Shown piece by piece: positions 32,978-46,244 of a stretch of DNA of 64,000 bases (positions within the stretch are counted from its first letter, which is position 1; each line of letters begins with the position of its first letter). The translations under genes were made by a program, and so were the position numbers. The notes beneath the pieces were generated by a model. That model was not told the origin of the DNA and did not search any database. It was given only the letters and a program-made list of their open reading frames with translations. The DNA is from Apodospora peruviana (taxonomy: Eukaryota > Ascomycota > Sordariomycetes > Sordariales > Lasiosphaeriaceae), in the NCBI GenBank assembly GCA_033439685.1, contig JAUEDM010000001.1:1612001-1676000 (forward strand), in the 5' to 3' direction.

Positions 32978-34384
32978 ATGACTCCAAGCAGCACACAAGA
33001 CGACACCAGTCACATCACCAAACTCCTCAATTACATTCACGAAGTAACACTCCCACCGCCGTCTCTCATCATGGCCGATTACGCGAGCGATAACGAGATC
33101 CCACCCTCGAGCATGAAGTCGGAGCGCCGCTCGACACCGACCGTACGCGGTCACTCTTCCACCCCAGTCGCCACCGGAGGCGCAGCCCAGCCATTATTCG
33201 AAACAGTCGACGGAGCGTCATCCAGTGCCACTCAGAGCCCACTCCCGTCGGCACCTCAATACCCAGCGCCGGAAGGCCTCAGCGAGCTGGTCGAAATCAT
33301 GGACGGGCGCGGTGACCTCATCCTCTCGGTCGGCGGCGAGCAGCGCGAGTTCCTCGTGTGCTCACGCACCCTGTGCCGCGCTTCTCCGGCCTTCGAGAAG
33401 CTCTGCCAGCAGCACGTGCGCAGTATTGACGGGTTCAGGCGGATCAGTCTTATCGATGTCGGTGTCACGCCGATGCAGATTGTGCTGCTGGTGATCCACG
33501 GCTCACCGACTAAGGTGTATCCCAAGATGCAGGACACGAAGCTGTTGCATGACGTGCTGGTGGTTACCCACCATTTCCAGATGACCGATTGCCTGGCGCC
33601 GATTGCCGCGAGATGGCTCAAGATGACTTATAACCATAACGTGCAGCGCTACGAGGATATCGCTGTGCAATTGTGGATAAGCCACCAGCTCGGCCACCTG
33701 GGCTGTTTGAAGCAGACCATCCACTCCATGGTGGCCACCAGCAGACTCAATACCACGGGCAAGATGATCGGACTCGGTGCTGCTGACCACGATGAATACT
33801 GCAATTATCCTACCTTGCAGTCCCTGGACCTACTTGGTACTCAATTTTCTCCCCGTCATTTTCCCCCCTCAAAACCCATTCTAACCTAATTCTATTTTTC
33901 CGTAGACAAAATCGAAGCCTGCCGCACCAGAGTCATCAACATTCTTCTCGGCTGCGTTAACGACGCCGTCAAGAACTTGACGGAATCGCCCCGCCAGCCA
34001 GCTCCGGCCAAGACCAACGGCCCCGCGCAGAACCCGACCGTCTGCAAAGTCAGCTCCGAGCCGCCGGCCCGTCGCCGTCAGTGTGACTGTAGGATGCTCG
34101 GCGCCCTCCACCGCGCCCTGTACGAACTCAACTGGCACAGGATCGACTATCGGTCGTCCAGTCCCCACCGCCTTCATAACAAGATCGGCGAGATCTGTCG
34201 ACAGACGCTAAAGGAGTTCGAGCCGCCTGTTCAGGCGCACAAGGAGTGCGATCCGTTTGGTGGAAGTCTGCCGCAGGTGGCGGATATCGTGAGGACCGAG
34301 GTGGCTAAGATTGCGTTTGACAGGGCGGGGTTTGCGAGACGGTCGCAGGCGTTGGGATTCACGCCTGCTGGTTCTGGTAATTAA
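32978..34384 (+). CDS. BTB/POZ domain protein
   Basis: Two exons: 32978-33836 and 33906-34384 (69-nt intron, GTACTC..CCGTAG, CTAAC branch), 445 aa. The start ATG in AACATGACT is preferred over upstream non-ATG frames. A Ser/Thr/Pro-rich N-terminus (about 1-100) leads into a fungal BTB fold: GRGDLILSVGGEQREFLVCS, then RTLCRASPAFEKL, and later helices (KLLHDVLVVTHHFQMTDCL). The C-terminal half has a Cys-containing helical region without a named domain. Fungal BTB proteins of this kind are mostly uncharacterised; they form dimers and some recruit Cul3. Cytosolic or nuclear location is inferred from the lack of a signal peptide or TM segment. Confidence 0.88.
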
Positions 34385-36070
34385 GGTCATGGGTTTGTGG
34401 TTTGTGGTCTTTGATGGGTCGACAGGCCAGACTGGTGGATTCTTCAGAGAACGAGGGGGTGTTGGCGGGTGTATCCTTCCTTTTCATGGTTGTCGGTTTG
34501 GGTCTGTGGCATGGCATGACAGAGGAGCTGGACATGCAACCAAGGTGGCATTTAGTTATGCTTGCAGCTTTACTTGGGCCCTTGGGGACTTTGGGGGTGA
34601 TGATCGGATCTTTGAAAGTTGCGCGGGCCTGTTGTAATGGATGTCAGTTGCATCTTATTTGGAGATCTCCTTATTTACTACGTCGCATTGCATTACGTGC
34701 CAGAATTTGATCTTTATTAAATCATCACTTTTGGCCAGTGGATATCAACTGGGCCTTAGCAACTCTTTACGTGATTTTTTAAAACAATATGATAAAACAC
34801 ACGCCTCGGAGAATTACATCCAGGAAGACCAGGTCTGGAGGCCGGCCAAATTCTGACATGCATCATACGACGTATACGCGAAGAGATTTATTGTCCATGC
34901 GCACTCGGCTCGCTATCTGAACAAGATGGGAAAGAATCACGTAGACAGTGTCGTGTATTGTTTCGACGATCTCACCAGCCCGTAAGCATATTACGGACTA
35001 AATTTGACAGACGTGTCGGCCGTTTCTGTAGGGGAGTGGCTCTCGACGCTCTTTGTCTGTATGGAGGAAGGGAGTCTGTCCCACTCGTCCCTAATGCATA
35101 CACTGTTCTGTCTTGCCTCGGACGTGGAAGTATGAAGGCTTGAGTCTTGGTCTACACCGCAATGTCACTTCAAGGTCAGCCTACGTCCCTACAATGGGAG
35201 TGAGTTAGGTGTCAATTAGGTGACCGTGATTTTGAGGCGCTGCAGTTTGAGCCGGCCGTAGGGACCGAGAACTCAATTTCGTGACCGGCAAAACTTCTCT
35301 TCCATTTAAGCCGCCTTGGACTGCAAATCATCCACTTTACCCCCCTCGCTATTCTTACACAGTCTCCCTACATCTGGTTCCAGCTATGCAAGTTGTCAGA
35401 AAGGAAGAAGATCCGGTGATTCAACGATACTCAGTCTCCTCACTGTCAAGGATTCCAATATTGTCTGCGTTTTCTTCATCAAAAGGCCAAACACCAACTT
35501 ATATCCTGCCCTAGGTCATAAACTATGGGCTTTAGGCACAGTGAACATGCGAGGCTGCATCGCTTCGTCACCAACCCAAAACCCACGGTCGCCATAGACC
35601 ATGTGGAGTCTCCTCAGTTTTTGACCTACTGCCCAGATTATCGCGGAGCGTCTACTACCCTTCATTAATGTGCCTCTGCCTTTAGGGTGCCAAAATATCT
35701 ATCTATCCTTTCGTGGGATTCATTCGGCCGATTTTGCGTATACAAGAAGACCACGCTCACCGAACGGTCCAATTCCTCCGTCGTTAGAACCGATAGAATT
35801 TCTCTTTGATCACTCTCGCATATATAAGAATAGTTTTACATTCCATCATCCTGGATCGTCAGCGCGATATCCAGATTCGCGAATAGAATCTTAAACATGG
35901 AATCATTCCCGTTCTTACAGATACACCAGAGTTTCGAAAGTATAGCAGGCGTAGAACCCGTAAACGGCTCATTAAAGAAGCCTATTTATAGTCGCGCCCA
36001 AATTACCCATTACACACTGAATAGGTTAGTATTGCAGATTATGCTGAAGTAGGTAGGGAAATATATAAAC
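34385..36070. other. Intergenic region
   Basis: 3' flank of the BTB gene and about 1.5 kb of AT-richer DNA with stops in all frames. Nothing recognised. Confidence 0.45.
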
Positions 36071-36355
36071 CTACACTTCCAGCGGGTTCAGGCCGCCGTT
36101 ATCGTAGTGAAGGCAAAGATTCATGTCTTCCTGCGTCTTCTTCTCGTTGCCGTCCTTGTCTGTGCAAGTAGCCACCACGGGACAAGAACTTCCGTGTTTA
36201 CAGGAAGTTGACGAGGAGGATTTTGCGTCGCCGCAGGGTCTGTTTGGTGTGTTCTTACCTGCATGGTATGTATATAAGTGTGAAGGATTGTATCCGCGCC
36301 TTTTGGACCTGCACACTGGTGACAGTTGCCCCCCTCTCCTGGTTGAAGGTATCAT
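36071..36355 (-). CDS. Small Cys-containing protein fragment, cyanovirin-N-like half-repeat (tentative)
   Basis: The last ~45 codons read SSTSCKHGSSC, VVATCTDKDGN and QEDMNLCLHYDNGGL, ending at a stop. The spacing resembles one half of a cyanovirin-N homology domain (S-C...ATC-x-D-x-DG...LN-C-x-x-x-NG-x-L). The start is unclear: the 5' part of the open frame looks non-coding and contains a possible donor (CATGCAG followed by GTAAGA), so an upstream exon with a signal peptide probably exists or has been lost. It could be a truncated gene or a small secreted protein. Confidence 0.3.
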   Translation of the reverse strand: MIPSTRRGGQLSPVCRSKRRGYNPSHLYTYHAGKNTPNRPCGDAKSSSSTSCKHGSSCPVVATCTDKDGNEKKTQEDMNLCLHYDNGGLNPLEV

Positions 36356-37449
36356 GTACTTTTTGTCCTGCTCTTCCTGCGATTAATCCACAGCTGTACG
36401 GTATCCCGTTACTTTAGGAAATAATCAGTTATGAGCTGGTCACCGGGTTATCAGATAGGAAATGTTAAGGAGATGGGGAAGAACGTGAGAAGACCTGGCG
36501 AGCTCGAGCTGTTGCAACGGGAACAAGGCCAAGTCCTGGTGGGGTTAAAACAGAAAGAAAATAATGTCCAGTCTCCATGCTGGGATGATTGCTCAGGATT
36601 TGCTGAGGTCTTGTTTCCGTCTTCCCTTTATTCGGCGTTGTTCGTACCGGGGTGGACAAAAGGGGCACCTCCTTTTTTCCTGATCTGGCTTGTGATTGGC
36701 CAAACTGCATATCAATAAACACACTAACCCTAACCCTGCCCCTTTTCATCATGAGGGCAGGGGCAGGAGTGTGGAAACTGTAAAAGGCAACTTGAAGTTG
36801 TCAAAGTTGTAGCTCACATAGGTTAATCAGGTAGGTAGCCACGTATTGGAGAGTCAATACAGCAAAATATTAGAGGTATCTTAATTCCATTTCCATCCAT
36901 ATACACCCTATTCAAGTAATTACCCGTGCTATATCCATTATCCTCCATTCCAACATACCACATACCCATATACTCGCACCAACAGAAAACATTCCTTTTG
37001 GCAATTTATATCGCCCCTGCCCAATAAGCAGTAAGTATGTCATGATGTGCCTATGTACAGTTATGTGTGTGCGGTGATTTACTATGAATCACTTGGAGAA
37101 ACACAAAAAAAAAAGGATATATAAAGAAAATCTTGAAAAATAAAAAGAAAAGCGGCCCCGTGCGCGCAAATATGTGAGCATTGTGGTAGCAGAAGTTTGA
37201 TAAAATATACCCAGAACGAGATAATAGAAACTCCAAACCCCCAGGCCTAATGATGGTGTAATGGATGATGGACCTTTTCTTTGAGCCGTGCGCGTAAAAT
37301 AAATGAATGAACCACAGGTCCAGTCCAAGCCTCCCCCCCCCCTTTTTTTTCCAGTTGCTAGCCAGAATGCATGGATAAATGTGAGAGAAAGGAGTGAAAG
37401 AAAAGAATGGATGCATGCGATAAGGAGGACAGAGACAACGAAACAGGGA
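36356..37449. other. 3' flank of the glucan synthase gene
   Basis: Mostly AT-rich DNA. Two tandem CCCTAA units occur at 36725-36738, too few for a telomere. No gene seen. Confidence 0.5.
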
Positions 37450-40400
37450 TCATGGTTTGGTGACCTGCTCTTTCCTAAAGAACTTGAAGAAGCCAATGGG
37501 AATGATCATCTGCATTACCAAACAGATCCAAAACCACTTGCTGGCCACGCCGGGCATGAGACCCTCGGTGAAATCCGGGAACGTCGTCCTGGGCTGCCCG
37601 GCGTTCGGGCTCGTGGCCTTGGCGATCATGGTTACAACACCACCAATAACTTGGCTGCCAATCAGTACGCCCATGACGTGCTGTCTCGTCAACGTCGCAA
37701 GAAGCATCATGCCAAGACCCACGATCTGGACGGTGTCGAGAAGGCCGAGCCAAAGCCAGATGCAGCGCGAGAGAATGGCGGATGCCACCGGCCCGCCGGC
37801 CCAGGGTAGGTAGAGTCCAATGCCGGATGTACCCCAGAGTTCCTGTGCCCAGCGCGGGCAGCCGAGCCCGAGACCCGTGGCGAAGATGGGTAGCAGCCAC
37901 GGGTGGTTGCTCGAGAACCTGGTGAAGACGATGAGGAGCAAACTCCACAAAATCACGAAAAAGAGAATGGCCAACAAGAAGATGGCCCACCCGGGCACGT
38001 GGCGAGTATTGAAGAGGAACTCCCAGCTGCGGCCGTACGGAACGGACAACCAGTAGTTCTGCAGCACCACCATGAGAAAGAACCACGGCACCGTCTTCCG
38101 TCGCAGCAGTGAGAGATAGTACCCCGGAATGGTCTCGGGTTGCTGGCGGTAGTAGTCGGGTAGCCCGAAATATAGGACCACGCCGATGCTCCAGAACAGG
38201 AGGGCGATGGGGATGGCGATCACGATGCTCTTCGGGACAGACGACCCGCCAACGTTGCCGGACGCGGACCCTGTAGGGTGGAAGGGGTCCGACATAAGGG
38301 AACCCCAAAACCACAAAGCTGCACTGTAGAGCTGGGCGAAGGCAGTGATAATGAGCGCGCGGATTGCCCAAAGGTTCGTGGATGCGCCGCTCTCGTCGCC
38401 AAAATTGAGCGAGAAGTTGAGGGCGCCTGAGCTGGCGGCCATGGCGTAGAAGATGGTCGCCGCATCCTGCACCTGACCTCGCGCGACGTAGCCTTGCACG
38501 AACGAGGCGATGCCGAGCAGGAAGAAGGCGAAGCCGTAAAAGAGCCACGGCAGGGAGAGCGCGTAGACGGACTTGAGCCGCCGCACCATGACCCACCAGA
38601 ATATCGACGTGGCGATATATGTGCCCGCCACCATGTACAGCTTGTAGGGTGACTGGCCGGTCTCGCCCGTGAGCAGGACGATCTGGTATGAGTTGGCCGA
38701 GATGATCTGCCCCGCGGCCAGCAGTAGCGAATAGACTGGCCAGTCGCGGAAGATACGGATGGAGAGGATTTTCTTCAACCCCGTAGGCGGCTCGTACTCA
38801 TCGCCCAGTAAGAACTCGTCGTCGGTGACCAGCGCCATGGCGCGCTTCTCGTTCAGGCTGCTTACTCCCCCGGTTCGCATGATTTCACCGCTACCACCGC
38901 TGCCGCCGCTCTGGCCGCTTGCTGCCTCGGCCACCGAGTCCGAGTGGTTATCGGGCGTCGAGGGAATTGTCGCGGTGCTTTGGACCCGTGGTAGGCCCAA
39001 TTTCGCATCTCTGTATCTTGAGAACCATTCCTTCTCTGACTTTTTGAGGAACGCGGCGATGCAAAGATCGTGACCGCTTGAGTTGTTGACCGTTAAATTG
39101 TCCAACATATGTTCGTAGCGGCTATAGTACTCCCCGGTGCTGTCGGTGAAGAAGGCATCGACTTTTTGTAGTTTCAGGTCGTGGCGATCGCCGACAACGT
39201 CTTGTAGAGATATGGTACTCCCGGAACTGTTACGATGCGGTGAGTAAGAAGAGTTCGCAAAGGGCGGCGCGGGTGCGATGATGTCTTCGTCCAGATTGTT
39301 ACCACTGCCACCGGCCAACGACAGATCATCAACGCTTGGCTGGGCGCTGCCATCAAACGGGTCTCCCCTGACGGCGCCATGGGTCCCAGGCGGTGCAAAA
39401 GGGGTTGATGTTCGAGAAGGTGGTATAGACGGCCCGATCGACTCTGGGCGCGGGCTGCCTCGCACGGAACCCGAGTCGTTGGCAGTGGGATGATGGAAGA
39501 AACCTGACCTGGTCATGCTGATTGGGCTGACTAGGCTCATCATGCTCAGTGGTCGCTTGGCTCGCCGTTCGGCTTCTTGGTTGTGGATGCGGATGGCGTC
39601 GCTGTACAGCTCGTTTACGCGCTGAACCCATTGGGCAACAGGAAACCGTTGCTTTGCACTCCAGGCACGCATGATGGCGCGTTCTTCGTGTGAAGAGCCC
39701 AAGGCGGAATAAATAGCCTTGCGGAACTGTGTGAGTAAGTGCTGGGGGCTGGTGGATTCGATTGTGTACCAAAAGCCCGGCATAGTTCCGAGACCGCCAA
39801 CGCGTGCTCCAATGCCCAAGGCACCTTGGCGGCCTGACTCGACGGCGACGAGGCCGAATGGCTCGTCACGAGAAGGTATTAGTGCAAATTCGGCACCGCC
39901 AAACACGAATGGCGGTAACGTTGTGAATTCGGACCGGAAGAATACCCTGCCTGGGAACATCTCTGCGACCTTTCTGAGTTTTATGGCAGCAAACTTGCCG
40001 TGCAGATCTGTCATTGACGTTAGCAAATACTCAACAAGATTGTCAGGCTGGGAATCCCAAGAATATGTAAAAATCTCAACTTACCAATGATAGGTCCAAC
40101 GCAAATCAGCTGCGCCAGGGGACACTTCTCCAACACTCCGGGGAACACATCCGCAATCAGATCCACGCCCTTTTGGTGCGACCACCGGCCGGCAAAGATA
40201 AAAAGCTCAGCATCCGGGTTGATGTCCAAGCCTGCCCACGCCTGTGCTTGCTGCCGCAACACGGCACGCTGCGCGCGTTCCTTCTTAGGGTCTACCTCTC
40301 GCCGTATCTTCTCCTTCTGATTCTCCGACAGGGCTTTAGCGATCCCCGGACTGCGGGGACTCTGCTCGACGGGAGTCCACTCGGCGATGTCGCTCGGGTC

Positions 40401-43400
40401 TGGGTTCGGGAGGTGGCCAATCGTTTTAAGCGACCAGAAAATCGGATATCTTGCCAGCGATCGGTCGCCGTACTTCTTGGAGACGCCGACGGCGCCGAAG
40501 CCGCGCTGGTGGATGCGAAGATACGAAGCACCCGAGTGAAGCAGGTTGAAGGCGTTGCCGTACTGCACGTATGTCTTGACAATTTCCTGACTCAAACCGA
40601 AGACCTCGCACACTTCTTTCGCCTCGTCAGCCGTGCGCATACTCCACATACCCTGGAACTCGGCGTTGTGAAGAGACAGACAGCACGGTATCGTGCGGTT
40701 CTCGGGCAACAGGAAGAGGGGTGCAGCCGCGCCGTGGTAGTCGTTCATGTGATATAGGTCGATCTGGGGGAACCGACGCATCGTCTCTGCAATGCAGGCG
40801 TTCCAAGTGGCGTACAAAATCGCGCTCTCGATGTCGTCCATTCGGGCGTGGTACGGATCGGATTTCGACTGCTGGCGGAAGATCGGAGCGTCCAGAAGAA
40901 CGTAGGTGATGTTGCTTCCAGGTCCAGACTTAGGCCTGTGGTACTGGACGAAGACAGTGTACATCTCGCCCAACACCTTCACGTACATGGGCTCAGCCGG
41001 TGTGTCAACAGGGTAATCGACATCGCCCACACAGGGCACAACCCAGATGAGATCGAGATGGGGCAGTGCATTGCTCATCAACTTGGCCATGACGCCCAAA
41101 CCACCGATGCGGATCACAATATTCCAGTCGTCGATGTTATACTCCATAGTGGCTAGGAGCACAGTTCTTCGTGGGCCGTCTGCTGCCACAGCCAACGCCC
41201 CAGTCGCCATGGCAGGGGATGCGAGGCCACCGCCCAACGAAAGCCCAGGAGACGCCTGGACCATTGCGCCCTCCATATCCCCAGCGGGTCCATCTCTTGG
41301 AGATCCTGCCGGGTGCAGTTTGGAGCCTGGAAGGCCAGCCCATGGCCAAATCCAAGTCTTAATCCCAGCCGGCGTCTTGAAGCCCTTCTTATTGATCTTG
41401 ACCTGGTAAAAGCTGCGGAAGAATGCCCAGGTTGCAAGAAACCCGAGAATCAGCGGTAGAAGCGGCAGTAGAATGAACAGCACAATCTGGATCCACATGT
41501 CGCCCTGCGGGATAACCTTCACGGTGTAGTCTGCATCGTTGAAAACCAGGCGGAAAGACAGAGCCGGGGTCGGGGGCGCGCCTGTGATGTTAAAAACGTT
41601 ATCGGGCAGTCGGGGAGGTGGAAGTCGATTAGCCACCCTGCTTCCAATCAGATCACCAAACACCCAACTTTGGTCCGGCTGGTTGTCGGGGTTGATGCCC
41701 CAGACGTTAAACTGGAACATGCTCGGCCATTCGTCCATGTAGTGCAATTCCCAAGTGTTGTCGCCCGTCAATTTCAACTGGTTGGGCAAACCGCTGTCAT
41801 ATCCCCACTTGTTGAACGGTCCTTGCAAAAAGAGATGGGGGAAGCGCCTGTTTGTCGCGTAGTCATCGCTATGCTGCATGAAAGAAGACGACCCTAGTGG
41901 TGCACTCCAGTACTGGACCATAAGATGCCTACCCTCCCAGGCTTGGTGAGACGCACCGAACCACTCTTGCGGGGTGATCTTGGATTGTGCCTGTGATCCC
42001 CCTTTGTACACCATCCAGTTGCTCCAGGTGGATCCCCAGTTGGTGCTGTACCGCCATTTGGAGGCGCCAGGGGCACGGTGGTTGACATACCATTGCCCAT
42101 AGTTGTCCACACTGAGCAGAGACGCCGAGAAGTTGGCGATCATAGGATACACCACTGGATTGTCCAGCTTTCCGACGCGGATAAGGAACCTGTCTGTTGT
42201 CTCGGTTGAACCGGTTGCTGCAGTGACATTTGTGACGGTGATGGAATGGACACCGTCCGCAACGCCGACGAGATTTGCCGTCCACTCATATGCCGAGGTA
42301 ATAATGCCCGTGTACGGCAGCCCGTCCTCATTGTTGAGTTTTCTGCACGCCACTGAAGCCTTGTCAAGCGTGGCCGAGCTGTTTGAGCCTTCGACAGTGG
42401 AGGCAACGGTGATAGCCTGAGTCACGGCATCACAACTTGACATCTCCTGTGAAAACCGGAGGCCAATCTGAACGGTTCCCTTCGCTTCAGCAGAGTTGAT
42501 GGGTACGTCATGGCCCGGCATGAACTTGGTGATCATGGGTTTGGGCCCCTTCCACTGGGCGATCGGAACATAGGCTGCGTAACCATAGGGAGGCAGGGTG
42601 ATCTTGTCGATGCAACCACTCGCAGCGGCGCTAAAACCGGACTTCCTCACGGCGGCAGACCCAAGCGTGATCTCATCGTAGGGAGCGAACAGGTTGCGGA
42701 CTTTGGATCCACCGTCGAAGGGCGCAATGAAGGCATCCTCCGAAGCACAGTCGAAGGTGTGAGTAGTTTCGTTCGCCAAGTTGTGGTATACAAGCCAGAC
42801 AGGGACAGCTGCCGCTGCACCGGGCTGGGCATCTAGGTACATGGAGCGTGCAACACTCCATATTCCGAACTCAGTCGCCGTCGCGCTTCCTCTGAGCGTC
42901 GTGAAAGAGGTCTTTTTCGCCAAACTCACAAGGAGCCAACCATCCTGGAGAACCACAAGTTCGTCGCGCGTGCGGAGCTCAAACATGTGTTTGAACAAGT
43001 TCCGAATCGGGTGGGACGGATCGCGGTGATCGTAAGCGACGGAATCATCCAGGCAGCCCCTCTTTGCCTTGTCAACAGGCCAGTCAACATAAATCTCCGT
43101 ATCTGCCGTATAGCAGCCATGTAACTTCCAGGCCTGCGCGGCCGACATGGCCTGGCGCCCGTACACGTAGTTCTCAGCTGTGCTGTCGAGCACATAAAAC
43201 GCCTGCTCCTCGCCATAGTAGACCAACGGGATTCCGGGCAACAAGATTGTTGTGATGAAGTAGCCAAGCATCTGGCGCTCAATTCCCTTGTCGATCCCTG
43301 GCCATCGGAAGACATCCTGGTTGGTGACACCAAACATGTGACGGGGGTCGAATTCCCCGGTATTAGCATTATAAAGATCATTTGTAAGTATGATCTGGTT

Positions 43401-45321
43401 CCTATTTTCAAGAAGCCGAAATCAGCATTAGCTCAGCTGCTGTCCAACATGCAGAATACGAGTGATAAGGTAGTGACACAGCCAAGCGGGGTCTGCATCC
43501 CTGCGTGAGCCAGGGAAATATCAGTGTGCCATGTGGTTAGTGATACGTTGTCGATTGTGGTTACCGGCTCGGTGCCGGGTGACGGCAGGTTGTGATGGAC
43601 CCAACGAATTGGAAAACAGACGGCTCATATCTGGGCGGCGAAGGGCGGGTCACAGGATTGAGCCGACTGGATTCTTCTCGCTAGCTGCTTTCCCAGCTTC
43701 TCCCGATTCGCGACTTTACCCACAAGCGAGAATTTTCCCGGCTTGTCGCCGACGCTGAGCCATCCAGTCCAACGAACCCGAAAATAAACAAGATAAACAC
43801 CGCGCCGTCGATCAGCGGCCGGTGCAGGTTCTCCGGGCCGCGAAAAAGGCCAAATCTTGTTTTCCCCAAACAATGACCCAAGACCCAAAGAGAAACGCAA
43901 GAGAATAGGGAAAACTGGATGTTTGCTTACCAGACTTCAACCCAGTCGAAAGGCAGATCGTAACCAGCCTCCAAGTTGCCACTCAGGCCCAAGAATCTCG
44001 TCAAAAATCGGTAGATCGAGTAGTGAAATGCGCCTGCGTCGAGAGCCGAGTTCCCCTGCTTGCGTAAGAAGTGCTTCGACCCGGCGTTGGCCTCCTTGTC
44101 TTGGAGCTGGAGAGCATCGATAACCTTACTAGGCTTCATGTCGGGGCGACGACCCCGACCGACATAGATAGACCCTAGCGTGTTGCCCGAAGTAATTTCT
44201 CCAGGGATGAAGAAGTTCTTCTTTCCGTATCGAGCAGCGCATTCCCGAATAGAGCTGCTGACGGCAGCCTGCGCATCAACAGTGACCTGTACACCCTTGT
44301 CAATACGGAAGCCGTCTACATCGAGCGTGGCAATGATCATGCAAGTGAATCGTTCGATCCGGGCGCGGACGGGTTCGTGCCATTCTCGCAGACGATCTTG
44401 CACGGAAGCAAACTTGGCCAACTGTCTTTGCCAATCGGGATAGAGACCAAAAGCTTCGATGTCGCCATACTGATCAAAATCGCTGTCGTAGCATCCCTTC
44501 AGTTGGGACGTCACTTCGGAGCCGACGGGATATCCGGTTTCGAGCCAAAACGGGGGATACTGGCAGGACTCGTTGTACTCGTTGGTGCCGAAGCTAAAAT
44601 CGTGGTACTCTCGGGCGGACTTCCAGGTAGCCTTGTATTCCTTGGTGCTGAAGGGCGTTGACGAGTTGAGATAGTCCTCGAAGCCGATGAGATCGCCGAG
44701 CGTGGCCATGGTGTGGTCGAGGATAATGTATATGCCCCGTTTGTGAATCTCGTCCACGGCGGTCTGCCATTGTGCCACATCTCCAAAGTGAAAGTCCAGC
44801 AGCGTTAGGTCCAACGGCGAGTACGAATCAGATCCCCATGGCTGATTTATGAAGATGGAACCGGCGACGTAGATGGCCTGGCCATGGTGTCATTGGTGTG
44901 TACTTGGGGGGACAGCATTGGAAAGGGTTAGGGTTCTAGCGACATGGCTTACCTTGATGCCCATCCCCTGAATGTAGTCGAGCGAGTCGATGAGGCCTTG
45001 GAGATCGCCTCCATGGCGCAGCTGGTTGCTGTAGACGTCGTGTTCGAAGATCGTATTATTAGCATTATCGTTTGCAGGGTCGCCGTTGACATAGCGATCC
45101 AGGAACAAGGTGTAGACGGGGAAGCGCCAGTTGTCGGGCGATGTGGTGTAGTTGTGGCCTTCACGCTCTCCCCAGTAGTAGAGGGGGTTTGTCGCCGTCT
45201 TGTTCCGATTTATGTTGTAGTTTTCGAAGTTCGGGTCATAACGAAGGCCGCGAACGAATGTGGTCAGGTAAACGAGAGACGTGAGCAGCCATCCTGTTCG
45301 AAGCATCGTACACTGCTTCAT
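37450..45321 (-). CDS. ags1: Cell wall alpha-1,3-glucan synthase
   Basis: Four exons: 44953-45321, 43931-44877, 40085-43401, 37450-40007, with phases consistent (2396 aa, the usual Ags size). Order: signal peptide (MLRTGWLLTSLVYLTTFVRG); extracellular GH13 amylase-like domain (YYWGEREGHNYT, VDGFRIDKG with the nucleophile Asp, FIPGEIT with the acid Glu, GVTNQDVFRWPG); a beta-rich region; one TM helix at about 1075-1097 (VLFILLPLLPLILGFLATW); a cytosolic GT5 glycogen-synthase-like domain from about 1190 (RIGGLGVMAK ... NAEFQGMWSMR ... FAGRWSHQKGVDL ... SRDEPFGLVAVE); a Ser-rich linker; and a C-terminal multi-pass region (from about 1950) thought to export the chain. It makes alpha-1,3-glucan from UDP-glucose, and the GH13 part is proposed to join segments. 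It is divergent from the alpha-amylase at 47768. The ags1 symbol denotes the family; the paralogue cannot be assigned. Confidence 0.97.
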
Positions 45322-46209
45322 AGCTGCTGCTCGAGGAACGAAAGATCATGTGCGCCTGCGATGAGAAACGAGAGGCATCGCAAGCAGAAGCACACACTGG
45401 AGAGACGAGACAGACGCAGTCTTGCAAAACGAGGAGCAAGAACTGTGATGCAAAAACCAAGAACCCAGGAAAGCGCGCCAGAAGAGGAAAAAGCCTGGCT
45501 GGAGAACAGGAGATCCCGGCCAAGGGAGTTTGTTTTTCGTTATCAGCCTGTGTTCAGGGGGGCAGAGGATTTGGAGGGGACTTCCCCATGGGCTAGCGTC
45601 CGCGACCACGAACTGACCCGGACGGGACACCATCAACACCAGCAGGGGTGGTGGGAGAGGGGGTGGTGGCAGAAAAAGTTGACGGAGCACGGAGGCGCCG
45701 TAGGGCAAGAGATGATCATGGCGCCATTTCCGTTACGCTCTCGATAAGCAATTGCTACGTCCATAGCCCAATGCCATAACAAGATGATCAAGATCCGTTG
45801 ACTAGACCTGCAATACATATTACTCGAGAAAACGCCCAAGACAACGGACCCGACATTGAACCCTGAAAAAGCAAAAAGATGAGAGAGGAGCACGGCGGCA
45901 GGATGGTCTCGTAAAAGACGCAACAAAGCGCGTGTGGCTTCCGAGTCGCTGGCCCCGGTGGAGATTTGACGATGTCTGTTTGGAGGCTACTGGGCCAGCA
46001 CAGCAGCGTGGCGCCGGGAGATGTTCACTAGCCGGCTGTGCCTAACGCTGGACAGTAAATCCATTGACTCTGGCCGCGACAAGAGCTGCAGCGTCTGTCT
46101 CTGGCCGACGGGGGACATGTGTTTGTCCGTTTTCGCCGCCAACAACGCGCCAACAACGACGCCAACGACTGAGACGAGACCAAGGAGAAGACCCCGGCAT
46201 GCATCACGG

Positions 46210-46244
<35 letters not shown>

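Noticed and set aside
36725..36738. Two CCCTAA telomere-like units (a similar short match lies near 44930)
   Set aside because: Two units occur by chance or as interstitial fragments; there is no array and genes lie on both sides.
37475..38596. Long overlapping frame of about 370 codons within the glucan synthase terminal exon, on the same strand
   Set aside because: Arg/Pro/Leu-rich shadow translation of the GC-rich multi-TM coding sequence, which has clear homology in its own frame.
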